Shown piece by piece: positions 8,533 to 17,680 of a stretch of 64,000 bases of DNA. Made by a program: the position numbers and the translations under genes. Origin of the DNA: Ottowia sp. oral taxon 894 (GTDB lineage Bacteria; Pseudomonadota; Gammaproteobacteria; Burkholderiales; Burkholderiaceae_C); the NCBI RefSeq assembly GCF_001262075.1, contig NZ_CP012073.1, positions 682,001-746,000 on the forward strand, given 5' to 3'. Position 1 is the stretch's first letter; each line of letters opens with the position of its first letter. Below the pieces are notes generated by a model. It was not told where the DNA came from. It made no database searches and was given only the letters and a program-made list of their open reading frames with translations.

Positions 8533-9410
8533 TGCATCGCTCCTTTCCGCAAGTGGTAACTCGCCCAAATAACATAATCCATCGTAAGCCGCGCATGGCT
8601 GTCTTTGCAATATCAGTCAAGTGTGCCGTTCCCAAAACTCGCCGCCGCTCTCTGCAACGCCCGTTGTGTTAGTAATGCTCATACATTTGAATGGAAAAAA
8701 TTCCACCGCTGGCAAGCGCCAGAAATGGCATTCAGGATCGCCGTCATGCTTTATCTGGAAACACAGTGTTCGCAGATAAATACCCAGAAAGCTTGTCATT
8801 CTCGTGATTTGCGGCCCGCAAGAATATATTGCCATTAGCGCTGACAGGCGGAAGCCATTGGAATATGCGTTTTCTGAAGATCGGAAACTGTTTTTCCGCA
8901 TGGAGCGCAACGCCTTTCAGACCGTTTTCAATTCAGGCCGCTTTTAAAACAGTCCGTCCACATCAAACAATATGCTGGCCTTGTTTGATTGATGGAGCGG
9001 CAGGCCCATTCACCACGTTTGCCGCGCTGGCGGGGCGTAGCGCACGCAGCTCCTGCGCTGGAGTGCCCAGGGCTGCAGGCACTTTGGGGCCGTTTGCTCT
9101 TTGCTGGCAGCGCGGGGCCGCCGCTGCGGCCGTTGCAAAATCGTCCGACTTTTCGCCTGTCTTCTGCTGCCTGTTTTTTTCCATGCTTGCTTATCTGCTG
9201 CCCGCTGGAGCATTGCCTTGCTGGCCCGCTGGCCGTCTCGGCAGCGGCGCGGCGGCTTTGAGGCGCAGGCGTTGCGCGCGGGCGGGCGAGCTGGCGCTGG
9301 ACCTAGTCTCAGCCGGGCGTGCTGGCACAGCAGCGCCAGACCGAAACCGGCTTGAACGAACTGGAGCGCTGCCTGGCGGCCCGCTCCGCACAACCTGAGG
9401 AATCCCAACC
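8533..9410. other. gene-poor stretch before fbp with a decayed frame
   Basis: No intact gene is supported. Near the 3' end a short plus-strand frame reads VLAQQRQTETGLNELERCLAA and stops at TGA 9412-9414, overlapping the fbp ATG (ATGA). It is closed upstream by TAG at 9304-9306, while the neighbouring frame reads ELALDLVSAG up to that point. This may be the tail of a small coupled gene that lost a base. Confidence 0.35.
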
Positions 9411-10433
9411 ATGAGCAAGACCATCTCCCTGACCCGCTATCTCGTTGAAAAGCAGCGGGTGGACGGGCACATTCCCGCGCATTTGCGCTTGCTGATTGAA
9501 GTGGTGGCGCGCGCGTGCAAGCGCATCAGCCTGGCCATCAACAAAGGCGCCGTAGGCGGCGTGCTGGGCAGCGCAGGCAGCGAGAACGTGCAGGGCGAAG
9601 TGCAGAAAAAGCTCGACATCATCGCCAACGAAGTGCTGATTGAGGCCAACGAATGGGGCGGCCACCTGGCCGCCATGGCCAGCGAAGAGATGGAGAGCAT
9701 TCACGTGGTGCCCAACCGCTACCCGCAGGGCGAATACCTGCTGCTGTTCGATCCGCTGGACGGCTCCAGCAACATCGAGGTGAACGTGAGCATTGGCACC
9801 ATCTTCAGCGTGCTGCACATGCCCGAAGAAAGCCGCAGCGTGCAAGAGAAAGACTTTCTCCAGTCCGGCAGCCGCCAGGTGGCGGCGGGCTACTGCATCT
9901 ACGGCCCGCAAACCACGCTGGTGCTCACCGTGGGCGACGGCGTGGCCTCCTTCACGCTGGACCGCGAGCAAGGCAGCTTCGTTCTCACGCAAGACAACCT
10001 GCGCATTCCCGAAGACACGCACGAATTCGCCATCAACATGAGCAACATGCGCCACTGGGACGCGCCCGTGCGCCGCTACATCGACGAATGCCTGCAAGGC
10101 AAAGACGGCCCGCGCGGCAAGGACTTCAACATGCGCTGGATTGCCAGCATGGTGGCCGACGTGCACCGCATCATGACGCGCGGCGGCATCTTCATGTACC
10201 CGTGGGACCAGCGCGAGCCGGACAAGCCCGGCAAGCTGCGCCTGATGTACGAGGCCAACCCCATGGCCTGGCTCATCGAACAGGCCGGCGGCGCGGCCAC
10301 CAATGGCCGCCAGCGCATTCTTGACGTGCAGCCGCAAAAGCTGCACGAGCGCGTGAGCGTCATTCTCGGCAGCAAAAACGAAGTGGAGCGCGTCACGCGC
10401 TACCACCAGCAAGCGGACCAGACCCAAGGCTGA
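9411..10433 (+). CDS. fbp: fructose-1,6-bisphosphatase class I
   Basis: The 340-residue product has the usual length for the class I enzyme. It contains the metal and phosphate site [19 protein letters not shown] (about residues 114-132) and the acidic metal ligands in the EEMES and DPLDG motifs. GGIFMYPWD and [19 protein letters not shown] are also typical. It hydrolyses fructose 1,6-bisphosphate to fructose 6-phosphate in the cytoplasm, the committed step of gluconeogenesis. The ATG is preceded by GAGGAATCCCAACC. It is followed by repeats rather than by a co-transcribed gene. Confidence 0.97.
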   Translation: MSKTISLTRYLVEKQRVDGHIPAHLRLLIEVVARACKRISLAINKGAVGGVLGSAGSENVQGEVQKKLDIIANEVLIEANEWGGHLAAMASEEMESIHVVPNRYPQGEYLLLFDPLDGSSNIEVNVSIGTIFSVLHMPEESRSVQEKDFLQSGSRQVAAGYCIYGPQTTLVLTVGDGVASFTLDREQGSFVLTQDNLRIPEDTHEFAINMSNMRHWDAPVRRYIDECLQGKDGPRGKDFNMRWIASMVADVHRIMTRGGIFMYPWDQREPDKPGKLRLMYEANPMAWLIEQAGGAATNGRQRILDVQPQKLHERVSVILGSKNEVERVTRYHQQADQTQG

Positions 10434-10464
10434 CCCAGGCTGGGGCAGGCGGCTTTTCGCTTCT

Positions 10465-10544
10465 GAAAAAGGAGCGAATTCAAGGGGCTGAAAATGGCTT
10501 TTGCGCCCTTTTCACTAGGACATAACGCTATGGATCGAGGAGCA
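10465..10544 (-). repeat. family A dispersed repeat, copy 2
   Basis: On the minus strand: GCTCCT, ATAGC box, GTCCTAGTG, centre with AAAAGGGCGC/GCCATTTT pairing, and GAATTCGCTCCTTTTT. It lies just downstream of fbp. Confidence 0.8.
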
Positions 10545-10639
10545 TAAATCACGCTGCTTCACGGCACCCGTCACCCGCCCCTGCCGCGCTTGGCGCCTCA
10601 GATCCGGCCCGCAACCATCTCCGCGCGCTCCAAGGAGCG

Positions 10640-10770
10640 AGAGCCTGTTTGCCGCCCGGCCGTGAAGCGCAAAAGCCAGGAAATCGGGATGGGCCGCAAG
10701 GCCCAAAAAGCGCCTGTGTCCTGCGCTTTTCGCGTCCGCAGACGGCTTGCGAACAGCTCAAGGCTGGCGA
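10640..10770 (-). repeat. family B dispersed repeat, copy 3
   Basis: Inverted copy with CGGCCGTGAAGCGC, GGAAATCGGGATGGGC, CGCAAGGCCC and GTCCGCAGACGGC blocks matching copies 1, 2 and 5. Its end overlaps the 3' end of the mtfA-like gene. Confidence 0.55.
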
Positions 10771-11582
10771 AACGCCGCCTTGAGCGCGGCCGCGAGATCG
10801 GGATGCTCAAGCGCAAAGCGCTCCGGCGCGGTGAAATGCGCCTCGCAGGCCACCGCAAAAAACTCTGGCGGCGAGTGCGCCGCATAGGTATCCAGCCAGG
10901 GCGCGGGCGCGCCAAAGCGCTCCGCCAGCGCCAGCCGCTCGCAAAACCGTTCATAGGCGCTTTGCCACACCGCATGCCAGTGCAGGCGGCCTTCGCGCGC
11001 TGAACGCGCGCCCATGAAGCCTGCGGGCAGGGGCGGGCAGCCATCAGCCGGGCCGGCGTGCATGTCGATCTTGTGGGCGAATTCATGGATGACGACGTTG
11101 GAGCCGCGCAGGGCCTGCGCGTCAGCGGCGGCCACGTCGGGCCAGCTCAGCATCACCGGGCCGCCTGGCATGGCCTCGCCCAGCAGCGTCTCGGCGTAGC
11201 GGTGCACTACGCCGGCCTCGTCCCGCCGCTGGCGCGGGGCAATGGCCGGCCCCGGCTGGAGCACGATGCCCACAAAGTCGTCATACAGCGCCAGCGCCTG
11301 CTCTGGCCGCCGCGCGCCGCCCAGATGCAGCAGCGGCAAACAGGCCTGCGCCGCCACGGCCACGGCCATGCCGTCCGTCACTTGCAGGCCATGCGCGCCC
11401 GTGAACTCTTTTTGCGCCAGAAAATGCGCGGCCAGCCGCCGCAGCCGCGCCTGCTCATGCGGCAGCAGCCGCGCCAAAAAGCGGTGGCCCAGCAGCGTGG
11501 CCTGCCAAAGATCGTCAGGAATGGGCGCTGGCTGCCCCAGCCTGCAAAGCCGGGCGGCCAGCCGTGCAAGCCAATGGGGCAT
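10758..11582 (-). CDS. mtfA: MtfA-type zinc-dependent peptidase
   Basis: With the ATG at 11582 the product is 274 residues, close to MtfA of Escherichia coli (265); an in-frame TTG at 11651 would add 23 residues and is less likely. Motifs seen are LVTDGMAVAVAAQACLP-like upstream sequence, the zincin motif VIHEFAHKIDMHAG with HExxH, and the later SPPEFFAVACEAHF that supplies the third ligand. MtfA binds the Mlc repressor in enteric bacteria and has aminopeptidase activity; its target here is unknown. It stands alone on the minus strand between repeats. Confidence 0.85.
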   Translation of the reverse strand: MPHWLARLAARLCRLGQPAPIPDDLWQATLLGHRFLARLLPHEQARLRRLAAHFLAQKEFTGAHGLQVTDGMAVAVAAQACLPLLHLGGARRPEQALALYDDFVGIVLQPGPAIAPRQRRDEAGVVHRYAETLLGEAMPGGPVMLSWPDVAAADAQALRGSNVVIHEFAHKIDMHAGPADGCPPLPAGFMGARSAREGRLHWHAVWQSAYERFCERLALAERFGAPAPWLDTYAAHSPPEFFAVACEAHFTAPERFALEHPDLAAALKAAFRQP

Positions 11583-11964
11583 GAGCGGCAAAACGCGGGA
11601 AAACGCGGCAATGGAAACCCCGGCAGGTGCGAGCGCCGCGCGCGGCTTCAAGAGGGCTGGCGCGCCGCAAAAGGCCGCCGCGAACGTTCCTCCGCCGCAC
11701 CCGGGCGCGCCTGTGTCTTCAAAAAGTTCAGAGAGCGCCCAGCGCTGGCATGCGCGGAGCCAGCGCTGCTGCCGGGGCCTTTTTCACCTTCCGGCCTGCG
11801 TCCCAGCCATCAGGAATACACCGCTTTGACAGGCGCGAATTTAGCTCCTTTATTCGTAGCATGAGGTCCTAGTGAAATGAGCGCAGAAGCCATTTTCAAT
11901 GCCTTCAAATTTGCTTCTTTTTTTGAAGCGTAACACCCGCCCGCCTTCTCCTTTGAACAGGTTC
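11583..11964. other. intergenic stretch with a family A repeat
   Basis: Apart from the repeat at 11843-11929 no feature is supported. Any promoter for the mtfA-like gene (minus strand) should lie in its left part. Confidence 0.4.
11843..11929 (+). repeat. family A dispersed repeat, copy 3
   Basis: GCTCCTTTATTCGTAGC, GGTCCTAGTG, then GAAATGAGCGCAGAAGCCATTTTC, which pairs GAAATG with CATTTTC, and a closing TTGCTTCTTTTTTTGAAGC. Confidence 0.8.
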
Positions 11965-12744
11965 TCAAACCCGCAAGGCGGGAAAGCGCTCGGCCAGCAA
12001 AGCCTCCAGGCCAAACTGCGCCAGCAGCGCTTGCAGGCGCTCGGCGGCGCTGCGCTTTTTGTGGCCCGTCCACATGGCGATGATCAGCTCGTTTTTCATG
12101 CTGTGCTCCCAGCCGACCAGCTCGGTCACCGTGACGGCGTAGCCCTGCGATTCAAGGTAGAGGCAGCGCAGCACGTTGGTGAGCTGGCTGCCCATCTCGC
12201 GCGTATGCAAGGGGTGGCGCCACAGCTCGGCCAGCGGCGTGCGCGCCAGTTGCAGCGCCTTGTTCATGCGCAGCCGCGCGGCCACCTCGGCCTGGCAGCA
12301 AGGGGCCAGCACGATGGCGCGGGCCTGCTTGCGCAGGGCAAACGCAATGGCGTCATCCGTGGCGGTATCGCAGGCGTGCAGGGCCGTCACCACGTCAGCG
12401 CGGGTTTCAATGCCATACAGATGCCCCAGTTCGCGCCCCGGCTCGTGCCTTGTGCGCCACAGGTCATACAGCATGAAACCCAGATACGACTTGCCCGCGC
12501 CGTGGTCGGCCAGCAGCAGGCCGCCTTCGCGCGGCGGCAGCTCTTGCCGCACTTTTTCAATGAATTGCAGCAGGTGATTGACCTGCTTGAGCTTGCGCCG
12601 CGAGTCCTGATTGAGCCGCCCATCGCGGGTCAGGATGTGCAGCTCCTTGAGCAGCTCGATGGACTGGCCGGGGCGCAAGCCCAGCTGGGCATGCAAATCA
12701 GGCGCGGCCTGAAGCGCCGCCTTGGTTTTGCGTGATGAAGTCAT
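11965..12744 (-). CDS. class I SAM-dependent methyltransferase (methyltransferase-32 type)
   Basis: The ATG at 12744 (MTSSRKTKAALQA) gives 259 residues; more upstream starts lack a ribosome site. Motif I is altered (LLLADHGAGKSYLGFMLYDL), followed by GIETRADVVTALHACDTATD and IVLAPCCQAEVAARL. The HACDTATD and APCCQ pattern is typical of the Methyltransf_32 family, some of whose members modify rRNA or small molecules. The substrate is unknown. It is a single gene on the minus strand between repeats and dnaG. Confidence 0.75.
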   Translation of the reverse strand: MTSSRKTKAALQAAPDLHAQLGLRPGQSIELLKELHILTRDGRLNQDSRRKLKQVNHLLQFIEKVRQELPPREGGLLLADHGAGKSYLGFMLYDLWRTRHEPGRELGHLYGIETRADVVTALHACDTATDDAIAFALRKQARAIVLAPCCQAEVAARLRMNKALQLARTPLAELWRHPLHTREMGSQLTNVLRCLYLESQGYAVTVTELVGWEHSMKNELIIAMWTGHKKRSAAERLQALLAQFGLEALLAERFPALRV

Positions 12745-12871
12745 GGTGTGCGCGGGAAGGCGTTTTTGGGCGTTTTTGGGCGTTTTTGCTCTTGGTTCTA
12801 GAGCATAAAGTTCTGAAAACCTGTTCAAAGTGGCCGTTCACAAAGTGGCGGCCGGATGGGATTGCGGGCTG

Positions 12872-14764
12872 TCACCCACCGCGCAGCTGCCCCAGTTCGG
12901 CCATGAGCTGGCGGTAGGCGCTGGTGTCGCCAGCGGCCAGGGCGGCGTCCATGCGGCGTTTGATGTCTTCCACGCGCGCGCCGCGCAGCACGCTTTGCAA
13001 GTCGTCGCGGTCGCTGGCGATGCCTTCGAGCGCGAGCAGGGTTTGCACTTCGCGCACGGCGGCCGCTTCCAGCGGGTGGCCGCGCAGGGCCTGGCGCAGG
13101 GCGGCCCAGGGCTGGGGGCCGTGTTCGTGAAATTGCCTGTCGAGCCAGGCAAAAAGCGGGCCGTGGGGGGCGGGCTGGCTGCAAAGCAGGTGCTGGTCTG
13201 GCTCGCCCAGGGCGGGCCAGGCGGCGGGGTCGGTGAGCACGATTTGCAGGGCGCGGCTGGCGCGGCTGGCCGGGGCGGCGCGAAGGCGGGCGGCGCTGCT
13301 TGGCCAGCCTTCGTCATGCCAGCCGTCATGGCGGCGGTCATGGCGGCGGTCATGCCAGCGCTCATCCGGCCCGCCTGCGCTGCCGCGCCAGGGGCGCTGG
13401 CCCGGCCCAGGCGATGGGGCGCTGCGGGCGTGTGTGCCTGATGCGCCTGATGCGCTGCGGCTCTGGCCCCAAAGCTGGGCCAGCTCGCGCGCGTCGATGT
13501 GCGTTTGCTGGGCGATATCGGCCAGGATTTGCTGCGCCAGCGCCCCGGCGGGCAGTTGCTGCCACAAGGGGCGGGCCTGGGCGGCAAAGCGGGCGCGCCC
13601 TTCGGCGCTGTCCATGTCGCAGTCCTGGGCGGCGGTTTGCAGCAAAAAGCGCGAGAGCGGCTCGGCGGCGGCCACGGCGGCGGCAAAGGCCTGGGCGCCT
13701 TCGGTGCGGATGAAGCTGTCGGGGTCGTGCCCGCCGGGCAGAAAGAGAAATTTCACGCTGCGCGTGTCGCTGGCGTAGGGCAAGGCCGCTTGCAGCGCCT
13801 TGCTGGCCGCGCGCTGGCCGGCGGCGTCGCCGTCAAAACTGAAGACCACGCTGGCGGTGAAGCGAAAGAGCTTTTGCACGTGCTGCGGCGTGCAGGCGGT
13901 GCCCAGCGTGGCCACGGCATTGGCAAAGCCCAGCTGGGCCAGCGCCACCACGTCCATATAGCCTTCCACCACCAGCGCGTAGCCTTTTTCGCGCAGGGCG
14001 GCGCGCGCTTCATACAGGCCATACAGCTCGCTGCCTTTGTGAAAGACGGGGGTTTCGGGCGAGTTGAGGTATTTGGGCTTTTCGTTGCCCAGCACGCGCG
14101 CGCCAAAGCCGATGACTTCGCCTTTGACAGAGCGGATGGGGAACATGATGCGGTCGCGAAAGCGGTCATACCGGCGCTCTGGCCCGCCTTCGCCCTCACC
14201 GGCGATGACCAGGCCGCTTTCCACCAGCAGCGGATCGGCGTAGTCAGGAAAAACGCCCGCCAGCGTGCGCCAGCCTTCGGGCGCGTAGCCCAGGGCAAAA
14301 CGGCTGGCAATCTGGCCGGTGAGGCCGCGTTTTTTCAGGTAGCCGATGGCGCGCGGCGCGTCTTTCAAGCGCTGGCGGTAGGCCTGGCTGGCGCGCGCCA
14401 GCACTTGCGAGAGCGTGGCGCGGCGCTGGCTTTGCTGCGCGTCGCGCGCTTTTTCTTGCGGGCTGCGCGTGTCTTCGGGCACGGACAGGCCGCACTGCTG
14501 GGCCAAGTCGTGCACGGCCTCGGTAAAGCTCGCGCCGGTGTGCTCCATCAGAAAGTTGATGGCGTCGCCATGCTTGCCGCAGCTGAAGCAGTGATAGAAC
14601 TGTTTGGCGGGGCTGACGCTGAAAGAGGGCGTTTTCTCGGCGTGAAACGGGCACAGGCCCATGAAATTGGCGCCGCTTTTTTTCAGCTGCACGTAGCGGC
14701 CCACCACCTCCACCACGTCGGCGCGGGCCAGCAGCTCCTGAATGAATGACTGGGCAATGGCCAT
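12872..14764 (-). CDS. dnaG: DNA primase
   Basis: From the ATG at 14764 the product is 630 residues. The CHC2 zinc finger is visible (Cys38, His41, Cys59, Cys62 within GLCPFHAEKTPSF and YHCFSCGKHG). The catalytic core and Toprim domain follow (DRIMFPIRSVKGEVIGFGAR, VVEGYMDVVAL, FDGDAAGQRA), and a C-terminal helicase-binding domain ends the protein. It makes RNA primers for lagging-strand synthesis. The linker before the C-terminal domain has a tandem RHDRRHDGWHDEG stretch coded by 12-base repeats near 13310-13370. The start lies eight bases after the murI stop, so both are probably one transcript. Confidence 0.96.
   Translation of the reverse strand: MAIAQSFIQELLARADVVEVVGRYVQLKKSGANFMGLCPFHAEKTPSFSVSPAKQFYHCFSCGKHGDAINFLMEHTGASFTEAVHDLAQQCGLSVPEDTRSPQEKARDAQQSQRRATLSQVLARASQAYRQRLKDAPRAIGYLKKRGLTGQIASRFALGYAPEGWRTLAGVFPDYADPLLVESGLVIAGEGEGGPERRYDRFRDRIMFPIRSVKGEVIGFGARVLGNEKPKYLNSPETPVFHKGSELYGLYEARAALREKGYALVVEGYMDVVALAQLGFANAVATLGTACTPQHVQKLFRFTASVVFSFDGDAAGQRAASKALQAALPYASDTRSVKFLFLPGGHDPDSFIRTEGAQAFAAAVAAAEPLSRFLLQTAAQDCDMDSAEGRARFAAQARPLWQQLPAGALAQQILADIAQQTHIDARELAQLWGQSRSASGASGTHARSAPSPGPGQRPWRGSAGGPDERWHDRRHDRRHDGWHDEGWPSSAARLRAAPASRASRALQIVLTDPAAWPALGEPDQHLLCSQPAPHGPLFAWLDRQFHEHGPQPWAALRQALRGHPLEAAAVREVQTLLALEGIASDRDDLQSVLRGARVEDIKRRMDAALAAGDTSAYRQLMAELGQLRGG
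13310..13372. repeat. 12-base tandem repeat inside dnaG
   Basis: GTCATGGCGGCG units recur three to four times with small changes. They code the His-Asp-Arg rich linker of the primase and keep the frame, so copy-number change would alter the linker length without breaking the gene. Confidence 0.7.
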
Positions 14765-14772
14765 GCTGCGCC

Positions 14773-15672
14773 TCAAGCCGTGCCCGGCGCTGATTCAGCC
14801 GCCGCCAGATTCAGCCGCCGCGCCGCCGCCAGCAAGGCCGCCGCGCTGCCCGTGGCCAGCAGCCGCACCGCGCCGGGGGCCGGGCCGGGGTTGAGCAAGC
14901 CGGCCGCTGCCAGCAGGCGGCGCGCGTGGCGGGCCACGGGCGGGCCTGGCTCCAGCAGCACCACGGCATCCGCGCTTTCGTTTTCGCTCTCGCCTTCATC
15001 CGCCTTTGCCTTCAGGCCCGCGTGCCGCCGCCAGGCGGCCTCGGCCAGCGGGTAATGCGTGCAGCCCAGCACCAGCGTGTCGATCGCGCCGGGCTGCGGC
15101 CCCAGCGGCCCCAGCGCGGCCAGGTAGCGGGCGATCAGCGCATCCGTGCGGCCTGCATGCAGCCCGCCATCAGGCAGGATGGCTTCTTGCTCGATGGCAT
15201 CGGCCAGCCCGTCGCACGGCTGCAAAACAAAGCGCACTTGCGGCGGCTGCGCGGCCAGCAGGCGCGCAAAGCGCGCGCTTTGCAGCGTGCCGCGCGTGGC
15301 CAGCACCCCCACGCACTGCGTGCGCGTGCGCGCCGCCGCCGGTTTGAGCGCCGGTTCAATGCCCACGATGGGCCACTGCGGCCAGCGCGCCCGCAGTGCA
15401 TCAGCGCCCGCCGCCGTGGCCGTGTTGCACGCAATCACCAGCGCCTTGGCGCCGTGGTCTTCCACCAGCTCGCGCGCAATGGCCAGGCAGCGCGCGGCCA
15501 CGAAGGCGCTGCCTTTTTCGCCATACGGGGCGTAAGCGCTGTCGGCCACATAAATGAAGTGCTCATGCGGCAGCTGCGCGCGCAAGGCGCGCAAAACCGA
15601 AAGGCCGCCCACGCCGCTGTCAAACACCCCGATGGGCTGATGGCACTGGGCCGGAAACGTGGCGGAAGGCAT
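14773..15672 (-). CDS. murI: glutamate racemase
   Basis: The 299-residue product has the N-terminal IGVFDSGVGGLSVLRAL motif (Asp18), the first catalytic cysteine in VIACNTATAA (Cys82) and the second in LVLGCTHYPL (Cys204). It interconverts L- and D-glutamate for peptidoglycan. It is slightly longer than usual because of an acidic insert (DEGESENESAD) after the second cysteine. It is directly upstream of dnaG with an eight-base gap. Confidence 0.95.
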   Translation of the reverse strand: MPSATFPAQCHQPIGVFDSGVGGLSVLRALRAQLPHEHFIYVADSAYAPYGEKGSAFVAARCLAIARELVEDHGAKALVIACNTATAAGADALRARWPQWPIVGIEPALKPAAARTRTQCVGVLATRGTLQSARFARLLAAQPPQVRFVLQPCDGLADAIEQEAILPDGGLHAGRTDALIARYLAALGPLGPQPGAIDTLVLGCTHYPLAEAAWRRHAGLKAKADEGESENESADAVVLLEPGPPVARHARRLLAAAGLLNPGPAPGAVRLLATGSAAALLAAARRLNLAAAESAPGTA

Positions 15673-15789
15673 GACGAAAAGACGGGGGAGAAGGCGGAGA
15701 AAAAGCAGGGCAGAAAGGCCAGAGCGCGCGCGCAGCTTGGCAGTTTACGAGCGCTGCACTTGGAGCCGGCATGCCGCGCTGGCGCATGA

Positions 15790-15916
15790 GAACTTGTCCA
15801 AAGTCTGTCCGTGGGGGCGGAAAGCGCGGACGGGGCCTGGTCTCGGGCGCTCTTGGGCCTTGCAACCCATCCCGACTCCTGAGCTTTTGCCTTCACAGCC
15901 AAGCTCAGGTTCTGAG
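15790..15916 (+). repeat. family B dispersed repeat, copy 4
   Basis: Blocks AACTTGTCCAAAGTCTGTCC, CTTGGGCCTTGCAACCCATC, CCGACTCCTGAGCTTTTGCC and CTCAGGTTCTGA follow the family order, though the middle is shortened. Confidence 0.65.
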
Positions 15917-15933
15917 GCCAGCAGCAAACAGGC

Positions 15934-15967
15934 ACGCGGAGAAGCCACGCACGCGGAGAAGCCACGC
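15934..15967. repeat. 17-base direct tandem repeat, two copies
   Basis: ACGCGGAGAAGCCACGC occurs twice without a gap. Confidence 0.8.
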
Positions 15968-16024
15968 AGAGAGAGCAGGCTCGCAGCGGTTCGCGCCTTG
16001 CTCCGGACCGTACACGTTTGACTA

Positions 16025-16583
16025 GGGCCTGCTAATGACCGAGTGACCGAGACTGAATCACAGCCAAAGCCAGTTCCGGATCAGTTCCTGGCCCCCTTTG
16101 CTGGCGTGCCGCTGGCCCGTCATCAGAGCGGACTTGAGCAGATTGCCGGCGCATCGCACAAGGCCCGTATCCTGGCGCTCACGCCCCCCGAGTGAGTGGC
16201 CTATGGCCTGGCTTCGAGTCCCGCGCCCGAGCCGTGACGGTGCACTTTCACGATCGTGGCGTCGGCCATGGCGCATTCCATATTTGGCTGGCTACTGACC
16301 GCATCAAGGCGTTTTTGCCAGATGTGCCGGCCTTGACCCCGTCGCGAAAGTGCTTGAAGACGGTGTTGCATTTGTCAAATTCTTCGAGCCAATCGCGCCA
16401 GGGGCTGCCTGTGCGCACGATTCACAGCGCGGCCTCTGCAAAAAAGCGCTTATTCGTGCCTCTTGACCCCGCATTGCCAGGCTTGCCAGGCAGTGCGGGA
16501 CCATCAGTGCCCACTGCTTGTCGCTCAATACTCATCTTTTCATGGCGGAATTGCTGCACAACAGGAAGATTCTCAACAGGCCC
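16025..16583 (-). mobile_element. IS5-type element, copy 2, internally deleted
   Basis: Left end GGGCCTGCTAATGA and right end TCTCAACAGGCCC are imperfect terminal inverted repeats, flanked by CTA and TAA. The element is about 560 bases. A frameshifted N-terminal transposase part lies on the minus strand between about 16190 and 16545 (SDKQWALMVPHCLA, DATIVKVHRHG). The catalytic C-terminal half is missing. It lies in the opposite orientation to copy 3. Confidence 0.75.
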
Positions 16584-16633
16584 TAAACGAAAGCGGCTTG
16601 TGCGGCACGCCTGCGGGCTGGGCCTGTCTGGAT

Positions 16634-16720
16634 ATATCAAAAACAGGAGCAAATTGAAGGGCTTCAAATACCGCTTCGCGCTCGTTTCACCAAGACGTTA
16701 CGCTATGAATTAAAGAGCGA
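16634..16720 (-). repeat. family A dispersed repeat, copy 4
   Basis: Minus-strand copy with GCTCTTTAATTCATAGC, GTCTTGGTG (a degenerate core) and CAATTTGCTCCTGTTTTTGAT at its end. Confidence 0.75.
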
Positions 16721-16767
16721 AATAGAGGCTGGCTCGTGAACGGAACGCGTGCGCTGGCGGGCTTGGC

Positions 16768-16911
16768 GCCTGTTCAGAGCCTGGCCGTGAGGGCGGCAGA
16801 TCGGGACAGGCTGCAAGACGCAAACCGCAGACAGGCCTTGCGGCCCGGCGAATTTGCAACGCCGCAGACCGCCCGAGTCCGCGCTTTTCTTTTGCATCCA
16901 CGGACAGGCCC
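16768..16911 (-). repeat. family B dispersed repeat, copy 5
   Basis: Inverted copy: GTTCAGAGCCTGGCCGTGA, GATCGGGACAGGCTGCAAGA, GCAAACCGCAGACAGGCC, AATTTGCAACGCCGCAGAC and CATCCACGGACAGG. Confidence 0.75.
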
Positions 16912-17673
16912 CTACTGATACAGCGCGCCATTGATGCCGATGGTCTGGCCGCTGATGTAGGCGGCGCGGTCGCTGGCGAGGAAGGCGACGAGGTCGGCCA
17001 CTTCCTGCGGCTGGCCCGCGCGCTGCATGGGCACGAGGCGGCGGATGGCGTCTTCGTCAAAGGCACGGGCGGACATGTCGCTGGCGATGATGCCGGGGGC
17101 AACGGCATTGACGGTGACGCCCCGGCTGGCGCATTCGAGGGCAAGGGTTTTCACGGCGGCGTGCAGCGCGCCTTTGGCGGCGGCGTAGTTGGTCTGGCCG
17201 CGGTTGCCGGCCTGTCCGGCCACGGAGGTGATGGCGATGATGCGGCCCCAGCGCGCGCGCAGCATGGGCAGCATGAGGGGCTGGGCCACATTGAAAAAAC
17301 CGTTGAGGTTCACGTCGATCACGCGCTGCCACTGCGCGGCGCTCATGCCGGCAAAAACAGCGTCGTCATGCGCGCCTGCGTTGCTGATGAGCACTTGAAT
17401 GGGGCCGCTCGCCAGCGCCTGTTGCAGCGCGGCGGCGCTGGCGGCGGCGTCGGTTACGTCAAAAGCCAGGGCTTCGGCGCTGCCGCCTGCGGCGCGGATG
17501 CTGGCGGCCAGCGCCTCGGCGGCGTCCAGGCGCGTGTTGGCGTGGGCCAGCACGTGCAGGCCCTGTGCGGCCAGGGCGCGGGCGATGGCGCTGCCGATGG
17601 CGCCGCTGGCGCCGGTGACGAGGGCGCGGCGGGGTGTGGATGAAACGGCGGCGGGAGTGCGGGCGGCGGTCAT
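16912..17673 (-). CDS. 3-oxoacyl-ACP reductase, FabG/ApeQ type
   Basis: This 253-residue short-chain dehydrogenase has the NADP-binding TGASGAIGSAIA motif (about 20-31), NAGAHDD, the catalytic Ser in ITSVAGQAGNRGQ and YAAAK (Tyr/Lys), plus the C-terminal GQTIGINGALYQ. It would reduce 3-oxoacyl-ACP. It is the last gene of a six-gene minus-strand operon with dehydratase and ketosynthase genes, which matches the ketoreductase of aryl-polyene-type clusters. It follows the dehydratase by seven bases. Confidence 0.88.
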   Translation of the reverse strand: MTAARTPAAVSSTPRRALVTGASGAIGSAIARALAAQGLHVLAHANTRLDAAEALAASIRAAGGSAEALAFDVTDAAASAAALQQALASGPIQVLISNAGAHDDAVFAGMSAAQWQRVIDVNLNGFFNVAQPLMLPMLRARWGRIIAITSVAGQAGNRGQTNYAAAKGALHAAVKTLALECASRGVTVNAVAPGIIASDMSARAFDEDAIRRLVPMQRAGQPQEVADLVAFLASDRAAYISGQTIGINGALYQ

Positions 17674-17680
17674 GGAGGTG

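Larger units (their letters stand above)
15673..16024. other. gene-free stretch with a family B repeat and a 17-base tandem repeat
   Basis: No gene is supported. It holds family B copy 4 (15790-15916) and two adjacent copies of ACGCGGAGAAGCCACGC (15934-15950 and 15951-15967). Confidence 0.6.

Noticed and set aside
9307-9414. A small gene translationally coupled to fbp
   Set aside because: The frame has no start codon and is closed upstream by a TAG at 9304-9306. It is mentioned as possible decay only.
10640-11086. Overlapping open frames opposite the mtfA-like gene and repeat B3
   Set aside because: They follow GC-skewed codon positions of the real gene and run through a dispersed repeat.
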